Shown here: one piece after another, positions 43,932 through 56,457 of the stretch
Layout of the letters: every line of letters starts with the position of its first letter
Position numbering within the stretch: position 1 is the first letter of the stretch
Source: Lautropia sp.
GTDB lineage: Bacteria; Pseudomonadota; Gammaproteobacteria; Burkholderiales; Burkholderiaceae_E
Length of the DNA: 64,000 nt
NCBI GenBank assembly: GCA_030528325.1
Contig: JAUMZD010000001.1
Coordinates: 71,370-135,369, forward strand
Reading direction: 5' to 3'
The notes under the pieces: generated by a model
Seen by the model: only the letters and a program-made list of their open reading frames with translations
Told to the model about the DNA's origin: nothing
Database searches by the model: none
Position numbers and translations under genes: made by a program

Positions 43932-44864
43932 TCAGGTGTCCGATGCCTGCCGTCCTGCCCAATCCCGCGCGAACTGACTGGCCACACGCCCCGAGCGCGA
44001 GCCCCGCTCCAGCGCCCAGCGCAAGGCATCGGCCCGCGCCTCGGCCACCTGATCATCATCGGCCCCGGCATGGCGCAACCAGTGCCCCACCACGGCCAGG
44101 TAATCATCCTGCCGGAACGGATGGAAGGAAACCCGCAGGCCGAAACGTTCGGAGAGCGAGATCTTTTCTTCGGAGGTCTCGCCCGGGTGGATTTCACCGT
44201 CCTCCTGATGCGCGGCCTGAAGGTTTTCGGACAGCATCTCGGGCATCAGGTGACGACGGTTGGACGTGGCATAGATCAGCACATTGTCGGCCTGCCCGGC
44301 GATGCTGCCATCCAGCACGGTCTTCAGTGCCTTGTAGGCGCCCTCCCCCTGCTCGAAGGAAAGATCATCACAGTAGACGATGAAGCGCTCGGGCCGGTGC
44401 TGCACCCGATCGATCAGATCGGGCAGATCGACGAGCAGATCCTTGTCGACCTCGATGAGACGCAGCCCCTCATCCTTGAAATGGTTCAGGCAGGCACGGA
44501 TCAGCGAGGACTTGCCCGTGCCCCGCGCACCGGTCAGCAGCACGTTGTTGGCGGGCCTGCCCTGGACGAACTGGCGGGTATTGGCCTCGACCATCGCTTT
44601 CTGGCGGTCGATGTTGTGCAAATCATCCAGGCAAGGCAGCGCGGGATGATGCACGGCCTGAAGCTCGCCCACGCTGCCCAGCGCACTGTCTCGCCGTCGC
44701 CAGCGGAAAGCCACTGCCTCCCAGTCCGTCTCTCGCGGCAGCAACAGCTGATTCAGACGCAACACCAGCGGCTCGACGGTATCCAGCACCTGATTCAGGC
44801 GCTGGAGCAAACGATTCATTTCGGTCGACATGAAGGTCTCCGGCTCAGGGGCGCTGTCCGCCAT
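43932..44864 (-). CDS. DUF815-type AAA ATPase
   Basis: This protein of about 310 residues has a P-loop ATPase domain: NVLLTGARGTGKSSLIRACL (Walker A), RFIVYCDDLSFEQGE (Walker B), VLIYATSNRRHLMPE (sensor 1) and SLSERFGLRVSFHPFRQDDYLAVV with an arginine-finger-like SERFG. It belongs to the DUF815 family, widespread in proteobacteria and of unknown function. The start at 44864 follows AAGGGG; an upstream ATG (44876) has no ribosome site. It lies 30 bases after argJ and before mutT, the conserved Burkholderiales order. Confidence 0.87.
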   Translation of the reverse strand: MADSAPEPETFMSTEMNRLLQRLNQVLDTVEPLVLRLNQLLLPRETDWEAVAFRWRRRDSALGSVGELQAVHHPALPCLDDLHNIDRQKAMVEANTRQFVQGRPANNVLLTGARGTGKSSLIRACLNHFKDEGLRLIEVDKDLLVDLPDLIDRVQHRPERFIVYCDDLSFEQGEGAYKALKTVLDGSIAGQADNVLIYATSNRRHLMPEMLSENLQAAHQEDGEIHPGETSEEKISLSERFGLRVSFHPFRQDDYLAVVGHWLRHAGADDDQVAEARADALRWALERGSRSGRVASQFARDWAGRQASDT

Positions 44865-44894
44865 CGCCCCTTTCATGGCTTCAGCGGGATGGCG

Positions 44895-46124
44895 TCACGA
44901 ACGATAGTCGGCATTGATCGACACGTAGTCATGCGACAGGTCGCAGGTCCAGATCGTGGTGTCGACCTCCCCACGATGCAGGCACACACGCACCTGGAAT
45001 TCGGCCTGGGCCAGCACGCGCTGGCCATCTTCCTCCTGATAGGCCGGATCACGGCCGCCGTTGGAAGCCACCCTCACCTCATCGAGCCAGACTTCAAGAC
45101 GGTTCACATCCAGATCCTCGATGCCCGCATAGCCGATGGCCGCCAGAATGCGGCCCAGATTCGGGTCGGATGCGAAGAAGGCGGTCTTGACCAGGGGCGA
45201 ATGGGCGATGGCATAGGCCACCGCATCGGCCTCGGCCTGCGTGCCAGCCCCTTCCACCCGCACCGTCACAAATTTGGTAGCCCCCTCACCATCGCGCACG
45301 ATGGCCTGTGCCAGCTCGATGGCCGTGTCGGTGAGGGCTTCCAGAATCTGCGGTGCTCCCGGATCCTCGTCACTTTCGATCACGACATCCCCGGCCCCGG
45401 TAGCCACCAGCAGGAAGGTATCGTTGGTGGAGGTGTCGCCATCGACCGTGATGCGGTTGAAGCTGACGTCCGCGATGCGCCGAACCCAGCTCGACAGCAT
45501 CCCTTCGGAAATCTTCGCATCCATCGCGATCATGCCGAGCATCGTGCCCATGTTCGGGCGGATCATCCCCGCCCCTTTCGAGATGCCGGTCATCACCACT
45601 TCCCGTCCGGCCACCGTCACGCGCCGTGACGTGGCCTTGGGCAGCACGTCGGTCGTCATGATGGCTTCGGCCGCCTCCAGCCAGTGGGCCGGATTCAGAT
45701 CCCCCACCGCCTCGGGAATGGCGGCCTTGATCGTGTCGACCGGGAGATGTTCAAGGATGACCCCCGTCGACATCGGAAAGACCTCTTGCGCCTGACAGCC
45801 CAGTGCCTCCGCCACCTCGGCACAGACACGGCGGGCGCGGCTGATGCCTTCGGTTCCCGTACCGGCATTGGCATTGCCGGTATTGACGACGACGGCCCGC
45901 ACATGTCCCTTGATCGCCTGCAGATGCTCCCTCGCCACCGTGACCGGCGCCGCGCAGAAGCGGTTGCGGGTGAACACCGCGGCAGCCAGCGTCCCCTCCT
46001 TGAAGCGCGCCACCATCAGGTCACGCCGCCCTGGCTTCTTGATACCGGCACGGGCTGTGCCCAGTTCTACACCAGCCACCGGCAACAGGGCAGCAGCTTC
46101 GGGCGCGGACAGATTGACAGGCAT
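44895..46124 (-). CDS. argJ: Glutamate N-acetyltransferase / amino-acid acetyltransferase ArgJ
   Basis: This 409-residue enzyme moves the acetyl group from N-acetylornithine to glutamate in the arginine acetyl cycle. ArgJ cuts itself into alpha and beta chains before a threonine. Here the site is [17 protein letters not shown], with Thr194 as the new N-terminal nucleophile; a Gly precedes it where most ArgJ proteins have Ala. Other family blocks include [45 protein letters not shown] and [22 protein letters not shown] precedes the ATG. Confidence 0.95.
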   Translation of the reverse strand: MPVNLSAPEAAALLPVAGVELGTARAGIKKPGRRDLMVARFKEGTLAAAVFTRNRFCAAPVTVAREHLQAIKGHVRAVVVNTGNANAGTGTEGISRARRVCAEVAEALGCQAQEVFPMSTGVILEHLPVDTIKAAIPEAVGDLNPAHWLEAAEAIMTTDVLPKATSRRVTVAGREVVMTGISKGAGMIRPNMGTMLGMIAMDAKISEGMLSSWVRRIADVSFNRITVDGDTSTNDTFLLVATGAGDVVIESDEDPGAPQILEALTDTAIELAQAIVRDGEGATKFVTVRVEGAGTQAEADAVAYAIAHSPLVKTAFFASDPNLGRILAAIGYAGIEDLDVNRLEVWLDEVRVASNGGRDPAYQEEDGQRVLAQAEFQVRVCLHRGEVDTTIWTCDLSHDYVSINADYRS

Positions 46125-46536
46125 GGGGTGTCTTCCTCTCGGATTGTTTTGGGGGACAAGAAGGCAGGAAAGGCTCTCGCCCAGTAGTGTAACCGCCCCA
46201 CATCAACCGAAGCTACCATGCCGCGTCTGTCAGACACCCGCCTTTCCTGCACGTGCCCGGCCCCTCCCATGCCATGCCCTGATCACGCTGATTTTCATGT
46301 CGGGGGCCCAACCCATGGGCTGACCAAGCCAGACATCCTGATGGATTTCGGACCACCGAGCGAGCGCTCTCTTCAACGCAAAAAGCAGCTGCCTCTCTGA
46401 ACCATCAAGGACACGCTGAGCATTTCGAATTGTGAACAGCGTTCCGATACGTAAATCGTTCATGAATGGAAAATCCTGTTCAGAATGACTGCTATGATGA
46501 AAACACCAATATCAGCCCCGTTCACGGGAATCGTCG
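46125..46536. other. Intergenic region between argJ and the lipoprotein gene
   Basis: The right half is relatively AT-rich. An open frame on the minus strand (46463 to 46230, 77 codons) has no family resemblance and is not called. Upstream of the lipoprotein the extended -10 sequence TGCTATGAT is at 46490-46498. Confidence 0.4.
46490..46498 (+). promoter_or_regulatory. Possible extended -10 promoter of the lipoprotein gene
   Basis: TGCTATGAT fits the extended -10 pattern TGnTATnAT. No good -35 element is at the proper distance, as is allowed for extended -10 promoters. It would give a leader of about 30 bases before ATG 46537. Confidence 0.4.
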
Positions 46537-47574
46537 ATGTCCACGTCACGCCTCCCTCTCCTCCCCGCCTCCTGTCATGAACGGCGTACCTTTTGTGCCG
46601 CTGGGGCCTGCCTGACGATCTCGGCCCTGCTGGGCGGCTGCAGCAACACCGGACACGGCCACGCCTACGACCGCCTTTATTCGCCCACCCAGATCACCAG
46701 GCTGAACGGTGTGTATTTCATCGTGGATTGCTGGCACCACCGCATCCTGTATTCGCAGGATGTCCGGCTGCCTCTGGCGCGATGGCGACTGCTGGACGAC
46801 GATCTGGCAGGCCCCCATTCGATCGACACCGATGGGAAACTGTATGTGGCAGAAGACACCGGGCGCCATCGGTTGAAGGTGTACCGGGCCCGTCCACGCG
46901 GCGGCTTCGAGCTGATCCAGATCGTGGGCCAGGTGGGCGTCCGGCCTCATCGCGTCCTGTACGATCCCCCCCACCAGCAATTCCTGATCATGGGCTCGGA
47001 GGACCAGAGCCTTCATGCGCTGGTACGCGGCCCTCAGGGGCTTCGCCCGGCCTTCAGCCTGCACATCCCCGAACTGAACGGCGAGTACTGTCGATCCATC
47101 ACGCTGCATGGCGATCTGCTGTATTTCGTGGCCGTCACCCATCTGGTGATCTACCGACGGGATGGCCACCGCTTCCGGTTCACCGGCCAGCGCCTGCCCA
47201 TCCGCGCCCTTCAGGGCTTTCAGCACGGACACGGCAGCAACGACCTGTTCTTTCTGGATCAGCGCCGGGGCATTCTCACCGCCACCCCCAACCGGGCCTT
47301 CCTGTTCAACCATCTGATGCAACTGGTCGATGGCACGGCACAGGACATCTCCCACCACTTCCGCGGCACCCCTTACTACCTGAGCGTCTTCGACGGGCAG
47401 CTCTGGTTCGCCACGGCCAAGGCCTACAGTGCGATCAGCCGGATCGCCTTTCCCGATCTGGGCCCCAAGACGCTCGATGCCCGCAACCTCGGGCTGATGC
47501 ACCGGGAAACACTGTTCGACATCGGCCCGGCCAACCAGGCCTCGCTCGACCGTCGCCAGCAACTGCCGCAGTAA
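46537..47574 (+). CDS. Predicted lipoprotein, possible beta-propeller, function unknown
   Basis: This 345-residue protein has a long N-terminal signal with lipobox LLGGC (Cys near residue 35), so it is probably lipidated. The mature part has repeating short segments such as FIVDCWHHRILYS, LYVAEDTGRHRLKVYR, FLIMGSEDQSLHALV and LYFVAVTHLVIYRRDG, spaced about 45-50 residues apart. These suggest blades of an NHL-like propeller. No enzyme motif is seen. It lies between argJ and secA, which are adjacent in relatives, and converges with secA. Confidence 0.65.
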   Translation: MSTSRLPLLPASCHERRTFCAAGACLTISALLGGCSNTGHGHAYDRLYSPTQITRLNGVYFIVDCWHHRILYSQDVRLPLARWRLLDDDLAGPHSIDTDGKLYVAEDTGRHRLKVYRARPRGGFELIQIVGQVGVRPHRVLYDPPHQQFLIMGSEDQSLHALVRGPQGLRPAFSLHIPELNGEYCRSITLHGDLLYFVAVTHLVIYRRDGHRFRFTGQRLPIRALQGFQHGHGSNDLFFLDQRRGILTATPNRAFLFNHLMQLVDGTAQDISHHFRGTPYYLSVFDGQLWFATAKAYSAISRIAFPDLGPKTLDARNLGLMHRETLFDIGPANQASLDRRQQLPQ

Positions 47575-47628
47575 GCTGGCCGACCCCGCCGATACGGGAT
47601 CACTGAGCGCACGATGGGTGACAAGCCC

Positions 47629-47656
47629 TTCTCCTGCCCCGACAGGTGCAGGAGAA
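47629..47656. terminator. Hairpin between convergent lipoprotein and secA genes
   Basis: TTCTCCTGC and GCAGGAGAA form a 9-bp stem with a 10-base loop between two convergent stop codons. There is no long U-tract on either side, so strength is uncertain. Confidence 0.4.
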
Positions 47657-47674
47657 AACAGGCGTTCAGACAGC

Positions 47675-50470
<2,796 letters not shown>

Positions 50471-50548
50471 GAGTGGTGATGAGGGGTGATAATTGTCTGC
50501 CGGCGACACCGCCGACGCGAACGAATCCCTTGGCAAAATGGACTGAAA

Positions 50549-51391
50549 ATGGTATCACGCGACCCAAGATCCCACGGCAATTCTGCCGGCCGTCCCGCCT
50601 CGGGCCGCACGGACACGCGGGACGCACCGACCACCGGCAACCGGGTGGCACGCACGCCACAGCCGATGCCGTGGGAACGGGCGCCGGTTCAGCCCCGCTT
50701 CCAGCGCCAGGGCGAGTGGCGACCGGATGAGGGAGGGATCATCGACGGTGACTGGCGGCCCGGCGACGACCTGAACCCCCAGGGAGGGTGGCAGTCTGCC
50801 GGCAGCCGCAGGACGACAGGTGCCAGCCCCCTCACGCCGGGTGGCACCAGAAGACGCCGAACGAAGCATCAGGGCAACGACTACTCGAATGAACAGCTCA
50901 GCCACGAAAACCCCGCCTGGCAGCCCCGCAACCCACAGCCCCGCGGCAAGGATCGTGACCGGGAAAGCCGCCTGGCCCTCGAACACCTGAAGCGGCGCGG
51001 CTCGCCGCTGTGGGACGCCTGGGAACGGCTCTCTTCCCTCAGGCGCGATCTGCAGACGATCCTGCCCAACATCGCACTACAGCCGCTCAAGCTTGAGCGG
51101 CAGACACTGGTGGTGACGGCCGCCTCCAGTGCCATGGCGGCCCGATTGCGACAATATGAACCCCGGCTGCTGGAGGGGCTTCAGGCCCGGGGGTGGCTCG
51201 TGACACGCATCCGCTTCAAACCGACCACGTTGCACCCTCCCCGGGAGCCCGAACCCCGTCAGAAAGCCCCGGTGCCCCCCCGCGCGATCGAGTCGATGGC
51301 TGCATTGGCCGAATCGGAAGGCATCTCGCCCGAGCTGCGCGAGGCGCTGCAGCATTTCGTGACACGGCAGCGGGGGTACTGGGGGATCTGA
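50549..51391 (+). CDS. DUF721-domain protein with a long basic N-terminal extension (DciA-like)
   Basis: This protein of about 280 residues ends with a DUF721/DciA-like domain: [68 protein letters not shown]. DciA proteins load the replicative helicase in many bacteria. The first 125 residues are rich in Arg, Gly, Pro and Gln, and probably disordered. A DUF721 gene divergent from secA is common in Burkholderiales. The start is uncertain because no strong ribosome site precedes 50549. Confidence 0.7.
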   Translation: MVSRDPRSHGNSAGRPASGRTDTRDAPTTGNRVARTPQPMPWERAPVQPRFQRQGEWRPDEGGIIDGDWRPGDDLNPQGGWQSAGSRRTTGASPLTPGGTRRRRTKHQGNDYSNEQLSHENPAWQPRNPQPRGKDRDRESRLALEHLKRRGSPLWDAWERLSSLRRDLQTILPNIALQPLKLERQTLVVTAASSAMAARLRQYEPRLLEGLQARGWLVTRIRFKPTTLHPPREPEPRQKAPVPPRAIESMAALAESEGISPELREALQHFVTRQRGYWGI

Positions 51392-51755
51392 GCCCTCATC
51401 GAGCAGATGGCCTCAAAGCCATGAGGCGGTCTCAGCATGGCCAGCATGTTCCAGAAAGACATTCGAGCTGATGAACGATGCCCAGAATCAATCAGGATGG
51501 CACGGCCCTCGGAGTATGGGAGGTCTGCTGCATGCCTGACCGCACATCTTTGTATAACGCAAGATGAAAGCACGTAAAAATTAGTAAAACCATAAGCCCC
51601 CGAGACAGCCTGCTCTTCTTCTTTATTAAGGCTGGCGCCCATCACGCGGCAGATATGTCGATTTTTTTTACACTTGCCTGTCCCGATACTCTTAGACTCT
51701 TACACACCTGTCATTTTTCATGAACGGTGAATCAGGAAGATTCGGGAGACAAACC
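51392..51755. other. AT-richer intergenic region before the duplicated lipoprotein
   Basis: No gene is supported. GCCTCA/TGAGGC (51410-51427) is a weak hairpin after the DUF721 gene. T-rich runs near 51662-51670 and 51713-51718 mark a likely promoter region for the next gene, but no clear -35/-10 pair was settled on. Confidence 0.4.
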
Positions 51756-53681
51756 ATGACAACCAAGACCACGCATCCTGGGTGTAGCCCCTGGCTGGCC
51801 GCCACCCTGCTGCTGGCGGCACTGGCCGCCTGCGGTGGCAACAGCGGCGATTCTGCGGGCACCGGCGCCTCCAGCAACATGCAGACCAAGGCGCCCGGAG
51901 AGGACGCCAGCCCTGCTGCGACGACCACCCCGGCTGCTGAAGCAGCCGGAGCCGCTGCGGGCTCCGCTGCTCCCATTTCCCAAACCGGCTTGCGCGGTGA
52001 CGTGCTGGCACAGGCGCTACGCACGATCACCAGTCAGGCCAATCCGGCCGATGCCAACCAGCCGCTGCCCACACGCGCCTGGCCAACCAGCTACCGTTAT
52101 CCCGAGGTTGAACCCGACAAGCGACTGCCGCTCACCAGCTTCTTTACCGATCATCAGATCAGCGCGGATGAGGGCAAGACCGGACTTGGCGCTTATGTCA
52201 GCACCAACCGCGCCTTCACCATGCCGAGCCGCACAGACGGTAAAATCACTTACTTTGGTGTGGAATGGCGCCTGGGCCTCTCAGACCGGGGCAATCTGCC
52301 AGCGGCATTGGCCCAGGACGCTGCCGATGCCGAAGCCCTGCAACTCGGTGCCCGGCTACCGTTGACGGTCATCGCAGACCCCAAGGTCCTCGCAGGCAAT
52401 ACCATGACTGTCACATCCGATGCACCTTACAGCATTCGCCGCAACGCCGTCTTCGAGTGGCACACGCCACTACACAGCTGGAGCGCTGAAAACGACAGAC
52501 AGCGCGTCGATCTGCTGGTGATCAATGGTGCCAAGGCAGACGAGTTTGGGGCTTGCTTCATGTTCAATGTAACCCCCTACCTCTACAAACGCCGGCATTG
52601 CAGCCTGTGGCAGGTTCCAGCCGGTTGGGCGCCGGGCCAGCCGCTGGTCTACCAGGGCCAGTACGTGCTGCATCTCACTCGCTACGCCAATAATACTGCG
52701 ACGATTGACAAACACTGGATCAGCGACCCGCAGGCCATCCACGGCAAGGCCGAATTGCATCCCCCCGCCGACCCCCTTCCCCCTCCCGGTACACCAATCA
52801 AGGCCGACGCGCCCATCAGCCATCGTGGCATCAGTGGCGGCGTGCTGGCCACAATGCTGGATGCGATGAGTCCGCGCGGCAACGGCGCCGCCAATCTGCC
52901 ACCCTTTGCAGCGGCCGCAGAAGGCGAGATTCCGGATTGGGCGTCGGATATGGACATGTTCAACAGCAAACCTGCCTCCCTGGTGCGTGAGCCCCGGCGG
53001 GTTTCGCTCCAGCAGCTCGCCCGCGCCACCCAGTATGCCGATGGCGCCGCCAGTGGTGCCTATGCCCCTGCCACCGGCAATTACCTCTACCTGCAACGTA
53101 CCGGTGCCTGGCGAAGCGAAGGCGATCCGATGAGCCGCGTCTTCGGTCATGCCGTGCTTACACTGGCTGTTCACATGAGCAACGAGCGCAATGGCGACAA
53201 CGGCTCATTGCTACTGTCACGGTGGCTGGGCATGCGGGATCAGGGCGTAGACAAGCAAGGTCAGCCAAACGACCACAGTATCGAATTGCGAGGCATCTCG
53301 ACAGAGGAGTCCACCGGAAGCGCCCTCCCTGGCGATCTGGCGGGCAGCAGGCGCTATGCACACGACCAGCTGGTGCCCTACGGTACCGTACACGACTGGC
53401 GCTTCAACAACATGGAGCAACAGGTCCAACTGACGGTGAATCAGCACAGGGACGCCAACAGACGCCCACTGAACGACCATGTGCAGCTGTGCTGGGAAAT
53501 ACAGAGAAATGCGCAAGGCCTGCCGGCGCTGGGGCGCATGGTGTGCACCGTGTGGCAGATCCCGGCCGGATGGGCCTATGGTCAGCCCCTGGCACCACAA
53601 TCCTTCCACATGTTTGACTACAGCCCGAGAGGGGTCGACGTAAACCCTGCCAGGCAGGTCTGGAGTTCCACGGTGCAGTGA
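51756..53681 (+). CDS. Predicted lipoprotein with a tandem duplicated domain, function unknown
   Basis: This 641-residue protein has a lipoprotein signal (LLLAALAACGG) and an Ala/Thr/Pro-rich linker. Two related halves follow. Half one runs from about residue 74 (PISQTGLRGDVLAQALRTI) to about 305 and includes CSLWQVPAGWAPGQPLVYQG near 282. Half two runs from about 354 (PISHRGISGGVLATMLDAM) to about 620 and includes VCTVWQIPAGWAYGQPLAPQ near 595. No enzymatic motif or known domain is recognised. The start at 51756 follows GGGAG; an ATG 12 codons upstream is possible. Confidence 0.72.
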   Translation: MTTKTTHPGCSPWLAATLLLAALAACGGNSGDSAGTGASSNMQTKAPGEDASPAATTTPAAEAAGAAAGSAAPISQTGLRGDVLAQALRTITSQANPADANQPLPTRAWPTSYRYPEVEPDKRLPLTSFFTDHQISADEGKTGLGAYVSTNRAFTMPSRTDGKITYFGVEWRLGLSDRGNLPAALAQDAADAEALQLGARLPLTVIADPKVLAGNTMTVTSDAPYSIRRNAVFEWHTPLHSWSAENDRQRVDLLVINGAKADEFGACFMFNVTPYLYKRRHCSLWQVPAGWAPGQPLVYQGQYVLHLTRYANNTATIDKHWISDPQAIHGKAELHPPADPLPPPGTPIKADAPISHRGISGGVLATMLDAMSPRGNGAANLPPFAAAAEGEIPDWASDMDMFNSKPASLVREPRRVSLQQLARATQYADGAASGAYAPATGNYLYLQRTGAWRSEGDPMSRVFGHAVLTLAVHMSNERNGDNGSLLLSRWLGMRDQGVDKQGQPNDHSIELRGISTEESTGSALPGDLAGSRRYAHDQLVPYGTVHDWRFNNMEQQVQLTVNQHRDANRRPLNDHVQLCWEIQRNAQGLPALGRMVCTVWQIPAGWAYGQPLAPQSFHMFDYSPRGVDVNPARQVWSSTVQ

Positions 53682-53695
53682 GCACCAATTGAACG

Positions 53696-53741
53696 GCCGG
53701 CAGGCTCAGCTTCTCCCCCTGCCGGCTCCGAAAGGAGCCGG
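53696..53741. terminator. Competing hairpins between convergent genes
   Basis: GCCGGCAGG (53696-53704) pairs with CCTGCCGGC (53718-53726). The overlapping CCGGCTCC-GAAA-GGAGCCGG (53722-53741) is a perfect 8-bp stem with a stable GAAA loop. The two stems exclude each other. They follow the duplicated lipoprotein gene, so a terminator role is likely, but no U-tract follows. Confidence 0.45.
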
Positions 53742-53803
53742 ATGCTGATGAGAATGACCTGCCCCTGCCGGCCCGGATGACAAATGGCGGGAACTGGCAG
53801 CCC

Positions 53804-54019
53804 CTACTTCAACCGGTCCGCAATCCCCACCCCGCCCGGCCAGAAGATCTCCTGCACGAACATGACGGCGAAGAAGACGAGCGCGGCGCCGACACCGACC
53901 ATGAAGGTGCGGCGGGCGCTGACCCAGTATTTGCGGTTGCCGGTGACGAGGTAGGCCACGGCCGAGCCGATCACCACCAGTGCGATGATCAGGGCGAACA
54001 ATCGGATGGCGGCGAACAT
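53804..54019 (-). CDS. Small two-helix membrane protein, function unknown
   Basis: This 71-residue protein has two hydrophobic helices (LFALIIALVVIGSAVAYLV and TFMVGVGAALVFFAVMFVQEIFW) joined by a basic loop TGNRKYWVSARR. This would put both ends on the same side of the membrane with the loop in the cytoplasm. The ATG at 54019 follows GGAG. It lies between lpxC and the duplicated lipoprotein and resembles small conserved membrane proteins of betaproteobacteria. Confidence 0.75.
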   Translation of the reverse strand: MFAAIRLFALIIALVVIGSAVAYLVTGNRKYWVSARRTFMVGVGAALVFFAVMFVQEIFWPGGVGIADRLK

Positions 54020-54133
54020 GGCGGGCTCCTGACAGGCTCAAGACTCAGTGCGTGATGGCCAGCTGTGCAGGCGTAGCGGGCCTGGTGGTGGACGTGTCGG
54101 GCGTGCAGACAGGCATCGGCTGACATCCCTGCC

Positions 54134-55057
54134 TCAGACCCAGTCCAGCGCAAAGGCGGGCGGGGCCAGCCGGCGCTGCTGGAAGGTGGCGATCTCGTAA
54201 TTGCTTTCATCGGCCAGCACGGCACGAATCAGCAGGTTGTTCATGTGGTGGCCCGACTTGCGGGCGTGGTAGGCCCCCAGAATGGGATGTCCGATGACGT
54301 AGAGGTCACCTATCGCGTCGAGCGCCTTGTGCTTGGCGAATTCGTCGCTGTAGCGCAGCCCCTCGTTGTTCAGCACACGGTCATCGTCGACGACGATGGC
54401 ATTGTCGAGGCTGCCTCCTAGCGCCAGACCGTGCTTGCGCAACAGCTCGACCTCGCTGGCCATCACGAAGGTACGCGCGCGGGCGATTTCCTTCACATAC
54501 GACGTGGTGGCGAAGTCGATCTCGATGCGCTGGCCCGTGGCGTCGATGGCGGCCTGGCCGAAGGCGATCTCGAAGCTCAGCTTGAAGCCCTCGAAAGGCT
54601 CGAGGCGCACCCACTTGTCGCCATCGGTGATCTGCACCGGACGCTTGATGCGGATGAAGCGCTTGGGCGCTGCCTGCTCGACCACGCCGGCCGATTGCAG
54701 CAGATAGACGAAGGAGCCCGCCGAGCCGTCGAGAATGGGCACTTCGATGGCCGTCATCTCGATCTCGGCATTGTCGATGCCGAGGCCCGCCAGTGCCGAC
54801 ATCAGGTGTTCGATGGTCTGGACACTCACCTCCCGGCCCGGGCCTTCGACGTCGGCCGACAGGGTGGTGTTCAAACGGGTATCGGTGATGCGGTCTGCCC
54901 GCGCCATGATGGGAATCTGCGGATCAAGATCCACTCGCCGGAAGACGATGCCGCTGTCAACCGGGCCGGGCTTGATCGTGAGCACCACCCGCTGCCCCGA
55001 ATGCAGGCCAATGCCTGTGGCCTGCACGGACTGGCGCAGGGTTCTCTGTCTCAACAT
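54134..55057 (-). CDS. lpxC: UDP-3-O-acyl-N-acetylglucosamine deacetylase LpxC
   Basis: This 307-residue zinc enzyme carries out the committed step of lipid A synthesis. [41 protein letters not shown] (zinc His), [16 protein letters not shown]-like sequence, [20 protein letters not shown] (zinc His and Asp) and [10 protein letters not shown] are all present. The start at 55057 ([12 protein letters not shown]) is the family N-terminus; the open frame extends 12 codons upstream. It ends the dcw gene run, as in other betaproteobacteria. Confidence 0.97.
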   Translation of the reverse strand: MLRQRTLRQSVQATGIGLHSGQRVVLTIKPGPVDSGIVFRRVDLDPQIPIMARADRITDTRLNTTLSADVEGPGREVSVQTIEHLMSALAGLGIDNAEIEMTAIEVPILDGSAGSFVYLLQSAGVVEQAAPKRFIRIKRPVQITDGDKWVRLEPFEGFKLSFEIAFGQAAIDATGQRIEIDFATTSYVKEIARARTFVMASEVELLRKHGLALGGSLDNAIVVDDDRVLNNEGLRYSDEFAKHKALDAIGDLYVIGHPILGAYHARKSGHHMNNLLIRAVLADESNYEIATFQQRRLAPPAFALDWV

Positions 55058-55090
55058 GAATGATCCGACTCCATCAGATTGACCGGCAGT

Positions 55091-55150
55091 CATCCTGATC
55101 CTGTGGCACCCGGCAGACGTTCATGCTGCCGGGCGCCGATCAGGAGGATG
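55091..55150. terminator. Long hairpin between ftsZ and lpxC
   Basis: CATCCTGATC and GATCAGGAGGATG pair outside a second stem, GGCACCCGGCAG with CTGCCGGGCGCC, around a 9-base loop. This near-continuous palindrome of 60 bases fills most of the ftsZ-lpxC gap. It has no U-tract on the minus strand, so it may be an mRNA-stabilising or processing structure rather than a terminator. Confidence 0.5.
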
Positions 55151-55163
55151 TCAGGTCAGACGA

Positions 55164-56324
55164 TCAGTCGGCCTGACGACGCAGGAATGCCGGAATGTCG
55201 AGACGCTCAACGCCCTTCTGCGACATGGCGTTGACACGCTCGGCCGCCTGGCTGCGCGGGTTGCGGAAGACGTTCGGCTCATCCAGGCCGGCGATGGCAT
55301 CGACCGTGTCGAGCCCCAGATCGTCGGTGCCGGTCTTGACGGCCGGCTGCGACACCAGCTGCGGCTTGCGGGTGACCTTGCCGATGCCGGTGGCCACGAC
55401 GGTGACGCGCAGCGAATCTTCCATGTCCTCGTCGTAGACGGTACCGTGGATGATGGTGGCGTCTTCGGCGCAGAACTGCTTGATCGTGTTGATGACCTCG
55501 TTGGTCTCACGCAGCTTCAGCGAGCGGGTGGCGGTGATGTTGACGATCACGCCACGGGCACCGTGCAGGTCGACGCCGTCGAGCAGCGGCGAGGAAACGG
55601 CCTGTTCGGCGGCCAGACGGGCGCGATCCAGGCCCGAGGCTTCGCCGATACCCATCATCGCCTTGCCCTGCTCGCCCATGATGGTCTTCACGTCGGCAAA
55701 GTCGACGTTCACCAGACCCGGCACGTTGATGATCTCGGCGATGCCGGCCACGGCGTTGTGCAGCACGTCGTCGGCACGCTTGAAGGCGTCTTCGAGCGTG
55801 GCGTCCTCGTCCATGACCTCGAACAGCTTTTCGTTCAGCACGACGATCAGCGAATCGACCTGACCGATCAGGTTCTCGATGCCTTCATCGGCCACGCGCT
55901 GCTTGCGGCTGCCTTCGTAGTTGAAGGGCTTGGTGACGACGCCGACGGTCAGGATGCCCAGCTCCTTGGCGATTTCGGCCACCACGGGCGAGGCGCCCGT
56001 GCCGGTGCCCTTGCCCATGCCGGCAGTGATGAAGACCATGTTCGCGCCTTCCAGCGCGGCGCGGATGTTGCCGCGCTCGGCCTGGGCGGCAGCACGGCCG
56101 GCCTCGGGGTTGGCACCGGCGCCCAGGCCCGCATCACCCAGCTGGATGGTGCGGCCGGCCAGCGAGCGGGCCAGCGCCTGACGGTCGGTGTTGACGGCGA
56201 TGAACTCGACACCCTGCACGCCACGGTTGACCATGTGGTTGACGGCATTGCCACCACCACCACCGACGCCCACCACCTTGATGACGGCGCCGTCCACATC
56301 TGTTTCCAACATCTTGAACGTCAT
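55164..56324 (-). CDS. ftsZ: Cell division GTPase FtsZ
   Basis: This 386-residue tubulin homologue forms the division ring. VIKVVGVGGGGGNAVNHM opens the GTPase domain, the tubulin signature is GMGKGTGTGASPVVAEIAKELG, and VDFADVKTIMGEQGKAMMGIG and NITATRSLKLRETNEVINTI follow. The C-terminal peptide LDIPAFLRRQAD binds FtsA and ZipA-type partners. AGGAGG precedes the ATG at 56324. ZapD, which bundles FtsZ, is encoded 22 kb away in this window. Confidence 0.98.
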   Translation of the reverse strand: MTFKMLETDVDGAVIKVVGVGGGGGNAVNHMVNRGVQGVEFIAVNTDRQALARSLAGRTIQLGDAGLGAGANPEAGRAAAQAERGNIRAALEGANMVFITAGMGKGTGTGASPVVAEIAKELGILTVGVVTKPFNYEGSRKQRVADEGIENLIGQVDSLIVVLNEKLFEVMDEDATLEDAFKRADDVLHNAVAGIAEIINVPGLVNVDFADVKTIMGEQGKAMMGIGEASGLDRARLAAEQAVSSPLLDGVDLHGARGVIVNITATRSLKLRETNEVINTIKQFCAEDATIIHGTVYDEDMEDSLRVTVVATGIGKVTRKPQLVSQPAVKTGTDDLGLDTVDAIAGLDEPNVFRNPRSQAAERVNAMSQKGVERLDIPAFLRRQAD

Positions 56325-56457
56325 AACTGAAAAACCTCCTGATTTAAATGGACAGCCGCGGGGCATGCCCCCGGCTGACGGATGCGATACCGGGCAAGGA
56401 TACGCATCCTGGCGGCTCCGGCAGGAGCCTGTCGATGTTCCGGGAAGATCCGTTCAT

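Noticed and set aside
46230-46463. 77-codon minus-strand frame upstream of argJ
   Set aside because: There is no ribosome site and no family resemblance, and the basic C-terminus is low-complexity.
46593-47606. Open frame of 337 codons overlapping the lipoprotein gene on the same strand
   Set aside because: Its Arg/Pro-rich translation has no signal or motif; the other frame has a clean lipobox and regular repeats.
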